Assembly (NCBI GenBank): GCA_035291025.1 | Contig: DATDTB010000093.1 | Coordinates: forward strand, 1-10,218 | Length of the DNA: 10,218 bases | Direction of reading: 5' to 3' | Origin: DATDTB01 sp035291025 | Lineage (GTDB): Archaea > Iainarchaeota > Iainarchaeia > JAFGOX01 > DATDTB01 | Shown here: positions 1 to 6,244 of the stretch, piece by piece | How positions within the stretch are numbered: position 1 is the first letter of the stretch | Layout: every line of letters begins with the position of its first letter | The notes under the pieces: model-generated | What the model was told of the DNA's origin: nothing | What the model saw: the letters and a program-made list of their open reading frames with translations, nothing else | Databases searched by the model: none | Made by a program: the position numbers and the translations under genes

Positions 1-481
1 GTCAACAGCGAAGGCAATAGCTCGCCAGGCCGGAATAGACAAGGTTCTCGCAAACGTCTTGCCACAGGACAAGGCCTTCAAGGTGAAAGAACTCCAGCTG
101 CAGGGAAAAGTCGTGGCAATGGTCGGCGACGGAGTCAACGACGCGCCAGCCCTCGCCCAAGCCGACATAGGAATAGCGGTTGGGTCTGGAACCGATGTTG
201 CGATGGAAACCGGAAACATAGTTCTGATGAAGGACGACATTCGAGACGTTGCAGAGGCAATCAAGCTAAGCAAGTTCACCATGTCTAAAATAAAGCAAAA
301 CCTGTTCTGGGCCTTTATTTACAACATAATAGGAATCCCGATTGCAGCCGGCGTCCTTTACCCGTTCACTGGGTTCCTGTTAAACCCGATAATTGCGGGC
401 GCGGCAATGGCGCTCAGCTCGGTCAGCGTGGTCTCCAACTCGCTTTTAATGAAGGCGTTCAACCCGTTGGAGAAAAAGTAA
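1..481 (+). CDS. copA: Cu+-exporting P1B-type ATPase, C-terminal fragment
   Basis: This is the 3' part of an ATP-driven copper(I) exporter of the cytoplasmic membrane. The frame is open from base 2, so the gene starts outside the window. Visible parts are the end of the P-domain, with the hinge motif GDGVNDAP (about 125-148), and the last two membrane helices. Helix 7 carries the YN pair (about 320-325). Helix 8 carries MALSS (about 407-421), matching the MxxSS pattern that, with YN, marks Cu+-selective P1B-1 pumps. The tail after helix 8 is short (ending EKK), as is usual for the family. The N-terminal metal-binding domains, the CPC motif and the DKTG phosphorylation site lie upstream and cannot be checked. 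The gene converges on the cation exchanger. Copper specificity is inferred from the YN/MxxSS signature; another P1B metal is less likely. Confidence 0.93.
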   Translation, partial: STAKAIARQAGIDKVLANVLPQDKAFKVKELQLQGKVVAMVGDGVNDAPALAQADIGIAVGSGTDVAMETGNIVLMKDDIRDVAEAIKLSKFTMSKIKQNLFWAFIYNIIGIPIAAGVLYPFTGFLLNPIIAGAAMALSSVSVVSNSLLMKAFNPLEKK

Positions 482-531
482 AAGCCTTGCCCGCGCGGAA
501 CTGCCTGCCGAAGGCTCACTAATTCAATTCG

Positions 532-548
532 CGCGTCCCTGAAACGCG
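532..548. terminator. Small hairpin between convergent copA and exchanger genes
   Basis: Perfect 5-bp arms CGCGT (532-536) and ACGCG (544-548) enclose a 7-nt loop, between the two convergent stop codons. A second, looser pair, AGCCTT (483-488) and AAGGCT (511-516), lies beside it. A short A/T run at 549-554 adjoins the exchanger stop. It could help end transcription, but archaeal terminators are mainly T-runs and this one is weak. Confidence 0.25.
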
Positions 549-554
549 GAAAAA

Positions 555-1496
555 TCACTTGACCAAGAACTCGACTGTGGCGAAGACAAAGTACAACGCA
601 ATCAACCCAATCCCCTCGCGCCACGTCAACTCCTTTCCCTCGTTCATGAAGATAAAGGAAAGAAGCGCTGCAAACGCCATGAAGACCGTACTGATGACAG
701 CCAAGTGAAATACTGGCGTTATGGGCATGACGAGCGCCACGACGCCGAGGGAAAAAGTGCTGTCCAAGGCAACGTTTCCAATAACATCTCCAATGGCTAG
801 TTCTTTGTGTTTTTCCTTCAACGCCCTAAGAGAAAACGAGAGCTCTGGAAGGCACGTGCCTGCCGCGACAATGAAAAGCCCGGTGAAAATCAAGGGAAGC
901 GAAAGTTGGTCAGATATAGCCAAGGCGTTGCTTACAATCAATTCGGCGCTGACCATCAAGGCGGCAATCGCAGCCACGGCCAGCGCAGCCTGCCGCAGTA
1001 CGCTTAGCTTTTCCTGGCTGGGCATTGAAAGCAGGGTCGTGTGGGAAAAGCTGGCCCGCATCAAGCTGAAGGCGTAAACCGAGTAGCCGAGTACCAAGAC
1101 CGCGCCGTCAAAGCTTGAAATGACGCCGTCCAAGACCATCAAAAAGGGCAAAGTGGCCATTGCCAGGAAGCCGTAGTTCTTGCGGGCAAACTTGCTCTTT
1201 ATTGGAACACGCCTCCCCACCAACGCTACAATTCCAAGAATAAGCGTCAAGTCAATCACGTTGCTGCCGATTATGACTCCCATTCCAAGCGCCGAGTCTC
1301 CGTGCAGCGCCGAACGGACTCCAATGAACAGTTCCGGGACAATGGACGCGAATCCCACGACGAAAAAGCTGACCAGGAACTCTGTTATCCTGAAGTGGGC
1401 TGCGACCCTGACTAACGCCTTCACCGAGTACTCGCTTGCCTTTAGGAGCACCGCGAAGCCTAGCAAGAGGAGTAGGACATTTTCAAGCAAGGCCAT
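555..1496 (-). CDS. CaCA-family sodium/calcium (cation/Ca2+) exchanger
   Basis: This is an integral membrane antiporter that probably exchanges Ca2+ for Na+ or another cation. It has 313 residues and about ten hydrophobic helices, the usual size and two-fold repeat of archaeal exchangers such as NCX_Mj. The alpha-1 repeat holds VPE (E55), then GSNVID at 77-82. The alpha-2 repeat holds GTCLPE at 213-218 (E218), then GNVALD at 240-245. Both ion-binding glutamates are kept. By motif alignment the NCX_Mj ligand Asn81 is Asp82 here, Asp240 is Asp245, and two serine positions are Ile52 and Cys215. Ion selectivity may therefore differ from the model protein. The ATG start is supported by a TATA box 23-28 nt upstream, implying a leaderless mRNA. 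The gene stands alone and converges on copA. The family is certain; the exact ion pair is not. Confidence 0.9.
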   Translation of the reverse strand: MALLENVLLLLLGFAVLLKASEYSVKALVRVAAHFRITEFLVSFFVVGFASIVPELFIGVRSALHGDSALGMGVIIGSNVIDLTLILGIVALVGRRVPIKSKFARKNYGFLAMATLPFLMVLDGVISSFDGAVLVLGYSVYAFSLMRASFSHTTLLSMPSQEKLSVLRQAALAVAAIAALMVSAELIVSNALAISDQLSLPLIFTGLFIVAAGTCLPELSFSLRALKEKHKELAIGDVIGNVALDSTFSLGVVALVMPITPVFHLAVISTVFMAFAALLSFIFMNEGKELTWREGIGLIALYFVFATVEFLVK

Positions 1497-1518
1497 TGGC
1501 GTAAAAAGGCTTTAATGC

Positions 1519-1524
1519 TTTAAA
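1519..1524 (-). promoter_or_regulatory. TATA box of the exchanger gene
   Basis: TTTAAA lies centred about 25 nt before the ATG at 1496. Archaeal transcription starts about 25 nt downstream of this element, so the message would begin at or next to the start codon. Confidence 0.55.
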
Positions 1525-1630
1525 CCTTTTCACGAAGCGTTGAAGCCAGCTTTTTCCTGCGGTCGCTGAAGGCACGAGCAAAAGAATGCAACATTTTCAA
1601 TCAAGGCCGTGACATGAAAGGCATTCAAGG

Positions 1631-1639
1631 TTTTTAAAT
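1631..1639. promoter_or_regulatory. Extra TATA-like element in the 1497-1721 gap
   Basis: TTTTTAAAT stands in the 225-nt gap between the exchanger and endonuclease starts and can be read on either strand. No gene begins about 25 nt away in either direction, so it may drive a short untranslated RNA, be an alternative promoter for either neighbour, or be a remnant. Confidence 0.3.
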
Positions 1640-1680
1640 CTGGCTGCCTGAAAACCGCTACGCACAACCACAGGCAACCT

Positions 1681-1700
1681 GCACTCAAAGTGCTTAAATA
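1681..1700 (+). promoter_or_regulatory. TATA box of the endonuclease gene with abutting inverted repeat
   Basis: CTTAAATA (1693-1700) is centred about 26 nt before the ATG at 1722, as expected for a leaderless archaeal mRNA. Directly upstream, GCACT (1681-1685) and AGTGC (1689-1693) form a 5-bp inverted repeat with a 3-nt spacer overlapping the likely BRE. It could be an operator, but such short repeats arise by chance. Confidence 0.5.
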
Positions 1701-1721
1701 GCAGAAAAGGCAACTCAAGTA

Positions 1722-2771
1722 ATGTTTTACAAAAAACTCACACCTGAAACAGTCGACTTTGCACGACTACAGTATGCTAGAGGCAACTCGCTGAATGAAG
1801 TAAAAGATGCGCTGAAAACCAGCCTAGGAATAAGCGTGTGCTATCAGACAATAGGTAAAGCGTTCAAAAGACAAGGTATTGTCCTTAGAACAAAGATAGA
1901 AGGAATAAAGCTGTCAAGTAGAAAACACTTGCCGAATAATGAAATTACAAAGCTTTACATTGAAAACAAAATCTCAGCAATTCAGTTGGCAAAAAAATTC
2001 AATTCAAGCAAAAGAACTATTCGTAAAATTTTAGAGGAAAGTGGGGTCAAGCTACGCAGTGAACGGGAAAGGTTTCAGAACACTAGAAAGCACGCTCGAA
2101 TAATGTTTGGCGGCGATAGCAATGAAAAAGCTTATATGACTGGTTTAGTAGTTGGGGATATAACCCTTGTCAAAAAATCCAAGTACACTCTGCTACTTAT
2201 AACTCATACCACAGTTGATGACTTCGTTTCAATGTTTAAAAAAACATTTGAAAAATATGGCAACATACGCGTTGCAAAACCCAAAAACAATGACACTGAA
2301 GTATCCGTATAATTAGACATTGATTCATTTGACTTTCTAAGTAATTGCAAAAACGAACAATCCTTTCTAGAAACATACACCGATGCAGAATTTTACCATT
2401 TTCTATCTGGTTTAATCGACACGGACGGAAGCGTAATGATAAAAAAGTGCTACAAGTACTTTCAATTTGTGATAAGAATTTACAATGAAAACTTAAAACT
2501 GCTAACGACAATCCAGTCTAAACTTTCCAAACTTGGAGTTAATGCTTATATTCATAGATTTGGGAAAAAAGATGAAACTAGAAAATACAAAGGAAAAATA
2601 CTAGTTTACAATAACGACTACTACGCATTAGAAATATCAAATCGCAAAAGCGTTGGTTTAGTTCTAAAAGAACTTTCACTCAAATACGCTACAAAAGTTG
2701 AGAAAGCAAACCAAATATTATCGCTACTAGAAGAGGAACGAGCGCGGAAGTTGGATTCATGGCGCCTTTGA
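1722..2771 (+). pseudogene. LAGLIDADG homing endonuclease with N-terminal HTH domains, broken by an in-frame TAA
   Basis: This is a 350-codon frame interrupted once, by TAA at 2310-2312 (codon 197). Both halves are in the same frame. The N-terminal part has two helix-turn-helix-like segments (about residues 10-55 and 70-112) that probably bind DNA. The first LAGLIDADG helix is GLVVGDITL (141-149); the second, beyond the stop, is SGLIDTDGSV. Both keep an acidic residue at the metal-binding end, so the fold is a single-chain two-repeat nuclease. The flanking text EVSV-stop-LDIDSFDFL suggests that a Tyr codon changed to TAA. Sampled 60-nt stretches are 27-30% G+C, against 60% in adjacent rtcB, so the gene is probably acquired. 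Its last 83 bases overlap the rtcB frame on the other strand. No intron or intein host surrounds it, so it is free-standing. Production of a truncated N-terminal DNA-binding protein remains possible. Confidence 0.85.
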
Positions 2772-4230
2772 CATTGGCTATTGGACTCATTTTCACGACG
2801 CGCTTCGTGATGCCCGCAATTTCAAGAGTGTCGACCACTTGCTCCAAGTCCTTGTACGCGAACCCGGCTTCCTCGGCCAAGCCCGGCATTGAGGCCGCCT
2901 TGACGTAAATGCCTTTTTCCTCCATGTCCCTTTGAAGGGTCTCTCCTCTGACTTGGTTTTTTGCCTTCGCGCGCGACATCGTCCTACCGGAGCCGTGGCA
3001 CGTGCTCCCAAAACTTTCCTCTTCAGCCTCCTTCGTGCCCGCCAGCAAGTACGAACCCGTTTCCATTGACCCGCCGATTATGACTGGCTGGCCTGTTTTG
3101 CTGTACTCTGGCGGCAAGTCGTCGTTGCCTGGGCCGAAGGCGCGAGTAGCGCCCTTCCTGTGCACTATCAGTTTTTTCCGCTTGCCTTGGACCTTGTACT
3201 CCTCGATTTTGGCCGTGTTGTGGCCCACGTCGTAAACCACGTCCAAGCCAAGCTTTTCCGGGGACTGGTGAAAGACTTTCTTGAAGGCCTCGCGTATTTG
3301 GTGCGTGATCATTTGACGGTTGGCGAAGGCGAAGTTGGAAGCGCACGCCATTGCCTTAAAATAGTCCTGGCCTTCCTCGCTCTCGAAGGGCGCGCACGCC
3401 AGCTGCCTGTCCGGCAATGTAATGCTGTACTTCTTCATGGCCTGGTCAAAGGAGCCAAGGTAGTCCGTGCATATTTGGTGGCCGAAGCCGCGAGAGCCGC
3501 AGTGCACCATGACTCCAATCTGCCCCTCTTTTTCCATTCCAAACGCCTTTGCGGTTTCCAAGTCAAAGATGCTGTCCTTGTTAATGACTTGAACTTCCAA
3601 GTAGTGATTGCCCGAACCAAGAGTCCCAAGCTGTCCAACTCCGCGAGTCACGGCTTTCTTGCTGACCTTTGAGGGGTCTGCGTTCCTAATCATGCCGCTG
3701 GACTCTATTTTCCTGAAGTCGTTCTCGAAGCCATAGCCTTGGCCAACGCACCACTTCGCGCCCTCAGTCATGACTTCGCGCAATTCTTTTTCAGTGAACC
3801 GAATCAAACCCTTGCAGGAAACACCTGCCGGAACTAGCCTGAACAGTTCATTAGTCAGTTCCTTGATTTTCGGCTTCACGTCCTCAAAGCTCAGTTCAGT
3901 ACGAATGAACCTCATCCCACAATTTATGTCGAAGCCAATCCCACCAGGGGAAATCACGCCTTCCTTCAAGTCGAAAACCGCGACTCCTCCAACTGGCATT
4001 CCGTAGCCGAAGTGCGCGTCGGGCATTGCAATCGCGTATTCTTGAATGCCTGGAAGGCAGGCAACGTTTGTTATTTGCTCGACTGCACCGTCGTCGAGTT
4101 CTTTGAAAAGTTTCTCGGTCGCGTAAAAGCGAGCAGGAACGTTCATTTTGAACCCGCCTTTTTTCTCGACCGCGGGAATCTCCCACAGCACGTCAGTCAA
4201 GCGGTTGACCTTCATTCCAGCCTTTTCCAT
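2689..4230 (-). CDS. rtcB: RtcB 3'-phosphate RNA-splicing ligase with abnormal C-terminal extension
   Basis: RtcB joins RNA 2',3'-cyclic or 3'-phosphate ends to 5'-OH ends using GTP and Mn2+. In archaea it ligates tRNA exons after intron removal and may act in RNA repair. Residues matching the Mn2+ and catalytic sites are present: D101 and C104 (DINCG), N208/H209 (GSGNH), H243 (MVHCGSRG), H337 (DVGHNTA), and H412 (CHGSGR), the histidine guanylated in known RtcBs. The core ends at K488-G489, the conserved family C-terminus. The frame then runs 24 residues further (codons 490-513) into antisense of the endonuclease gene before a TAG at 2689-2691. Without this tail the protein is about 489 aa, the normal size. 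The start may instead be Met6 (4215): the family N-terminus aligns from there, and it lies about 31 nt after the nearer TATA. The core is intact and probably active unless the tail interferes. Confidence 0.95.
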   Translation of the reverse strand: MEKAGMKVNRLTDVLWEIPAVEKKGGFKMNVPARFYATEKLFKELDDGAVEQITNVACLPGIQEYAIAMPDAHFGYGMPVGGVAVFDLKEGVISPGGIGFDINCGMRFIRTELSFEDVKPKIKELTNELFRLVPAGVSCKGLIRFTEKELREVMTEGAKWCVGQGYGFENDFRKIESSGMIRNADPSKVSKKAVTRGVGQLGTLGSGNHYLEVQVINKDSIFDLETAKAFGMEKEGQIGVMVHCGSRGFGHQICTDYLGSFDQAMKKYSITLPDRQLACAPFESEEGQDYFKAMACASNFAFANRQMITHQIREAFKKVFHQSPEKLGLDVVYDVGHNTAKIEEYKVQGKRKKLIVHRKGATRAFGPGNDDLPPEYSKTGQPVIIGGSMETGSYLLAGTKEAEEESFGSTCHGSGRTMSRAKAKNQVRGETLQRDMEEKGIYVKAASMPGLAEEAGFAYKDLEQVVDTLEIAGITKRVVKMSPIANVKGAMNPTSALVPLLVAIIFGLLSQLL

Positions 4231-4243
4231 TGAAACGACACCC

Positions 4244-4280
4244 TTAAATCAAACGCAAAATACGAAAAAAACCCTTAAAA
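4244..4280 (-). promoter_or_regulatory. Two TATA-like boxes of rtcB
   Basis: On the minus strand ATTTAAGGG (core 4244-4249) and TTTTAAGGG (core 4275-4280) form a near-duplicate pair. The distal box would start transcription near 4251, giving a short leader to the ATG at 4230. The proximal box would start near 4220, past that ATG, and would serve Met6 at 4215. Two transcript forms are possible. Confidence 0.45.
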
Positions 4281-4310
4281 TCTAGGCTCCAGAGTAAGTG
4301 TAGTAAAGCG

Positions 4311-4316
4311 TTTTAA
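4311..4316 (+). promoter_or_regulatory. TATA box of the basic-protein gene
   Basis: TTTTAA is centred about 31 nt before the ATG at 4345, so transcription would start near 4340. The TTG at 4321 falls upstream of that point and is unlikely to be the start. The box is divergent from the rtcB promoter, with about 30 nt between the elements. Confidence 0.5.
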
Positions 4317-4344
4317 GAGCTTGTCTAAACAAGGTTACGTCGGC

Positions 4345-4794
4345 ATGGCAAAGCCTCAAAGGCAGGGTTGGCACAGGAGGGCCGCGGCACGCGCCCTCGA
4401 GTTACTTGCCGGCAGGCTCGAGAAAAGCGGGTGGCTGACGGGAAAACGGAAAGCCAAGGCTTACGCGGCCGCGCTCCAGACGCACAGGAACTCTGCGTTG
4501 AGCCTTTCAAGCGAGCTCAAAGAGTTCACTCGCGAAAACCCGTTCACTCAATTGGAAAGGGAAAGGCTGCAGGGAAAGTACCGCGTTTGGAAGCGCTTGT
4601 TCAACGGCAGCCAGTCAACGGAGGCGCAGGCGGCCTCGGCGAGGGCGGCGCTTGAACGCGAATACATTCCGGCCCTGAACACGAAAATAAAGGAACAGCT
4701 AAGGAAGTCGGGAAAACTCGAGCCTGCAAGCAGGAAAATAACGGCAATGAAGCAGGCAGCCAAAAAACTCAGGCAAGGGCCAAAACAGGAATGA
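4345..4794 (+). CDS. Basic, alpha-helical protein of unknown function
   Basis: I do not recognise this 149-residue protein. It is very rich in Lys, Arg, Ala, Glu and Gln, has no membrane segment, signal peptide or Cys cluster, and reads as continuous amphipathic helix with possible coiled coil (about residues 10-75 and 90-145). The high positive charge suggests binding to RNA, DNA or the ribosome, but no motif proves this. The ATG at 4345 was chosen over the in-frame TTG at 4321 because the TATA box at 4311-4316 puts the transcript start just before 4345. It is divergent from rtcB across a short shared promoter region and ends 2 nt from the stop of the convergent membrane-protein gene. G+C and codon use resemble the local background, so it looks native rather than acquired. 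Confidence 0.72.
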   Translation: MAKPQRQGWHRRAAARALELLAGRLEKSGWLTGKRKAKAYAAALQTHRNSALSLSSELKEFTRENPFTQLERERLQGKYRVWKRLFNGSQSTEAQAASARAALEREYIPALNTKIKEQLRKSGKLEPASRKITAMKQAAKKLRQGPKQE

Positions 4795-4796
4795 CT

Positions 4797-5699
4797 TCAC
4801 TGCCTTGCGTAAGCCCACTTTCTTCTCTTGGGTTTTTCCGTTGGCGCCTCCTCTGGCTTTCTTGGCCTCGCCTTCGCGGCGCTGCCTGTTTTTTCCACGA
4901 TTCCGTACTTCCCAGTGCTGTCCCTGTAGTAAAACACTGTCAGCAATAGCGTGTAAGAGAAAGCAACTGTTATGACCAAGTTGGACAAGGCAACGAAAGC
5001 AAAGTCGTCAGCAATCAATGAATCCAGCTGGTCTTCCACGACACCGGCGGCAACCGAGACCAGGCCTGAAACGATTAAAACAATCACTATTCCAATGGTT
5101 CTGCCCTTGGCGAAGGAACTGCTCTTGTGCAAGGCCTCGCTGGCAATCAAGTCGTCGAAGACCAGCGCGGGAAAGGCCGCAAAGACGTGCACCAACAACT
5201 CAACGCCCAATACCGCAAGAAACACTGCCAGCAGCGCTTCGAGCGCCGTGGTGAGCGTTCCCGGGGGCGAGGACAAAAGTATGAGGCTTGACGCGAGGAA
5301 AAAGGAAAAGAAAACCGCAAACAACAGCACTAAAAGGAACGCCAAGAGCGTTAAGTCCTTCCATTTCCTCAACGCCTGCGTTATTCCCTTAACTGCGTCG
5401 TTGTGGCGAACCGCTGAAGCGAAAAACCCCTGGAACAAGCCGGCAATGAAGGCGTTAAGCAACGCGAACGCCAAGACCGCGTGCACTGACGAGGGGTCCA
5501 GGGAGTAAAGGTGGAATGGAAGGAACGCCAGGGACACCTTGAAGTTTTGAGGGTCCGCGAGGCCTGCAATCAAGGAAATGAGCGCGTCTTCAACGAACGG
5601 GCTTACTAGGTAAAAAACTGCAAGGTTTGCCGCAAAAAACAACGCCATCAACGGAACGCTTTTCTGCAAAAACGAAAAAGACTCGCTAAAGGCACTCAC
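4797..5699 (-). CDS. Polytopic membrane protein, about six helices
   Basis: This is an integral membrane protein of about 300 residues with unknown function. Hydrophobic segments, numbered from the GTG start, lie near 14-35, 78-100, 119-146, 157-186, 202-222 and 236-258. A hydrophilic C-terminal tail of about 40 residues, rich in Lys, Arg, Pro and Glu, follows. The opening SAFSESFSFLQKS before the first helix resembles uncharacterised archaeal membrane proteins that begin with a short amphipathic stretch, but no transporter or enzyme motif is visible. The longest frame starts at TTG 5774, only about 8 nt from the TATA box and upstream of the predicted transcript start, so I chose GTG 5699. 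That GTG overlaps the stop of a six-codon mini-ORF (GTGA), which suggests translational coupling. The stop lies 2 nt from the convergent neighbour's stop. Confidence 0.72.
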   Translation of the reverse strand: MSAFSESFSFLQKSVPLMALFFAANLAVFYLVSPFVEDALISLIAGLADPQNFKVSLAFLPFHLYSLDPSSVHAVLAFALLNAFIAGLFQGFFASAVRHNDAVKGITQALRKWKDLTLLAFLLVLLFAVFFSFFLASSLILLSSPPGTLTTALEALLAVFLAVLGVELLVHVFAAFPALVFDDLIASEALHKSSSFAKGRTIGIVIVLIVSGLVSVAAGVVEDQLDSLIADDFAFVALSNLVITVAFSYTLLLTVFYYRDSTGKYGIVEKTGSAAKARPRKPEEAPTEKPKRRKWAYARQ

Positions 5700-5716
5700 T
5701 TCATTGCACGCTCCAT
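5696..5716 (-). other. Six-codon mini-ORF overlapping the membrane-protein start
   Basis: On the minus strand an ATG at 5716 opens MERAMK and stops at TGA 5698-5696. This stop overlaps the GTG start of the membrane protein in the sequence GTGA. The arrangement is typical of translational coupling. Alternatively a one-base sequence error hides an N-terminus MERAMK joined to the main frame. Confidence 0.35.
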
Positions 5717-5779
5717 TATTCCCTTGAACGGAAAAAGACCGCGGGCCTTTTTCGGCGGCGCGCCCGCAGTGCAAGGATT

Positions 5780-5786
5780 TTTAAAT
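5780..5786 (-). promoter_or_regulatory. TATA box of the membrane-protein gene
   Basis: Minus-strand ATTTAAA is centred near 5783. The predicted transcript start is near 5757, leaving about 58 nt of leader before GTG 5699. Confidence 0.5.
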
Positions 5787-5850
5787 GCTTGCAAGCCCTT
5801 TCTAGTTCAAGCTGTTTCTTGTCTAGTTGAAGACAGAACTAAGCTAAAGC

Positions 5851-5860
5851 TTTTATAAAG
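5851..5860 (+). promoter_or_regulatory. TATA box of the eL42 gene
   Basis: TTTTATAAAG is a close match to the archaeal TATA consensus. It predicts transcription starting near 5881, with about 55 nt of leader, unlike the leaderless genes nearby. Confidence 0.6.
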
Positions 5861-5869
5861 GTTGTTTTG

Positions 5870-5896
5870 CCCCGTGGGCCGCGCCGGCCCAAGGGG
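5870..5896 (+). other. GC-rich hairpin in the eL42 promoter/leader
   Basis: Arms 5870-5880 (CCCCGTGGGCC) and 5886-5896 (GGCCCAAGGGG) pair over 11 positions with a single G/A mismatch and a 5-nt loop. The predicted transcript start falls within or beside it. No T-run follows, so it is not an obvious terminator. It could be an operator, or an RNA control element if transcription starts earlier. Confidence 0.5.
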
Positions 5897-5923
5897 ACGT
5901 GAGACTCTGAGCAAGAGAAAAAC

Positions 5924-5928
5924 AGGTG
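5924..5928 (+). promoter_or_regulatory. Shine-Dalgarno site of eL42
   Basis: AGGTG complements the archaeal 16S rRNA 3' end and stands 7 nt before the ATG at 5936. It favours this ATG over the out-of-frame ATG at 5931. Confidence 0.55.
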
Positions 5929-5935
5929 CAATGAA

Positions 5936-6244
5936 ATGAACTTCCCAAAAACGATTGAGACTTACTGCGTTAAGTGCAACGCCCACACGGAACACAAGCT
6001 CAAGGAATTCAAGCCCGCGGCTTACTCCAGGCCCTTCGCTAGGAGGCACTCTCGAAGCATTGAAAGGCGCAAGAAAAAGGGTTACGGTGCAAAGGTTCCG
6101 AGGCCGCCGTCGCACAAAAAGCAGGGCAAGAGGTTCGTCGCAAGCGCCACGTGCGGCAAGTGCGGGAAAAAGCATTACTTCAAGTCGCTGACGCGCATGA
6201 AAAAAGTGACTCTCGGGCAGGCAGCCGCGGCGCAGGCCGCGTGA
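5936..6244 (+). CDS. rpl44e: Large-subunit ribosomal protein eL42 (L44e)
   Basis: eL42 is a component of the 50S subunit found in archaea and eukaryotes but not bacteria. It lies near the E site and contacts the CCA end of exiting tRNA. At 102 residues it is slightly longer than usual. It carries the zinc-binding pairs C11-x2-C14 (CVKC) and C73-x2-C76 (CGKC), with the basic middle segment (SIERRKKKGYGAK, PRPPSHKKQGKR) typical of the family. The C-terminal Ala/Gln tail is an extra. The start is supported by a Shine-Dalgarno match and a TATA box. In many archaea this gene is followed directly by the S27e gene. Here 357 nt of gene-free DNA follow, so it appears to be a single-gene unit. The promoter region contains a strong hairpin that could mediate control. 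Confidence 0.96.
   Translation: MNFPKTIETYCVKCNAHTEHKLKEFKPAAYSRPFARRHSRSIERRKKKGYGAKVPRPPSHKKQGKRFVASATCGKCGKKHYFKSLTRMKKVTLGQAAAAQAA

Noticed and set aside
1722..2771. A frameshift separating the two endonuclease halves
   Set aside because: Both halves are in the same frame (start positions 1722 and 2436 are both multiples of three). The break is one stop codon.
3160..3672. 170-codon plus-strand frame inside rtcB
   Set aside because: It is antisense to the highly conserved catalytic core of RtcB and has no motif of its own.
2689..4230. An intein or intron inside rtcB carrying the endonuclease
   Set aside because: The nuclease is on the opposite strand and outside the RtcB core. No splicing blocks interrupt the ligase.
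4972..5508. 178-codon plus-strand frame, Thr/Lys/Ala-rich
   Set aside because: It is antisense to membrane-protein helices. The composition is what complementing hydrophobic codons produces.
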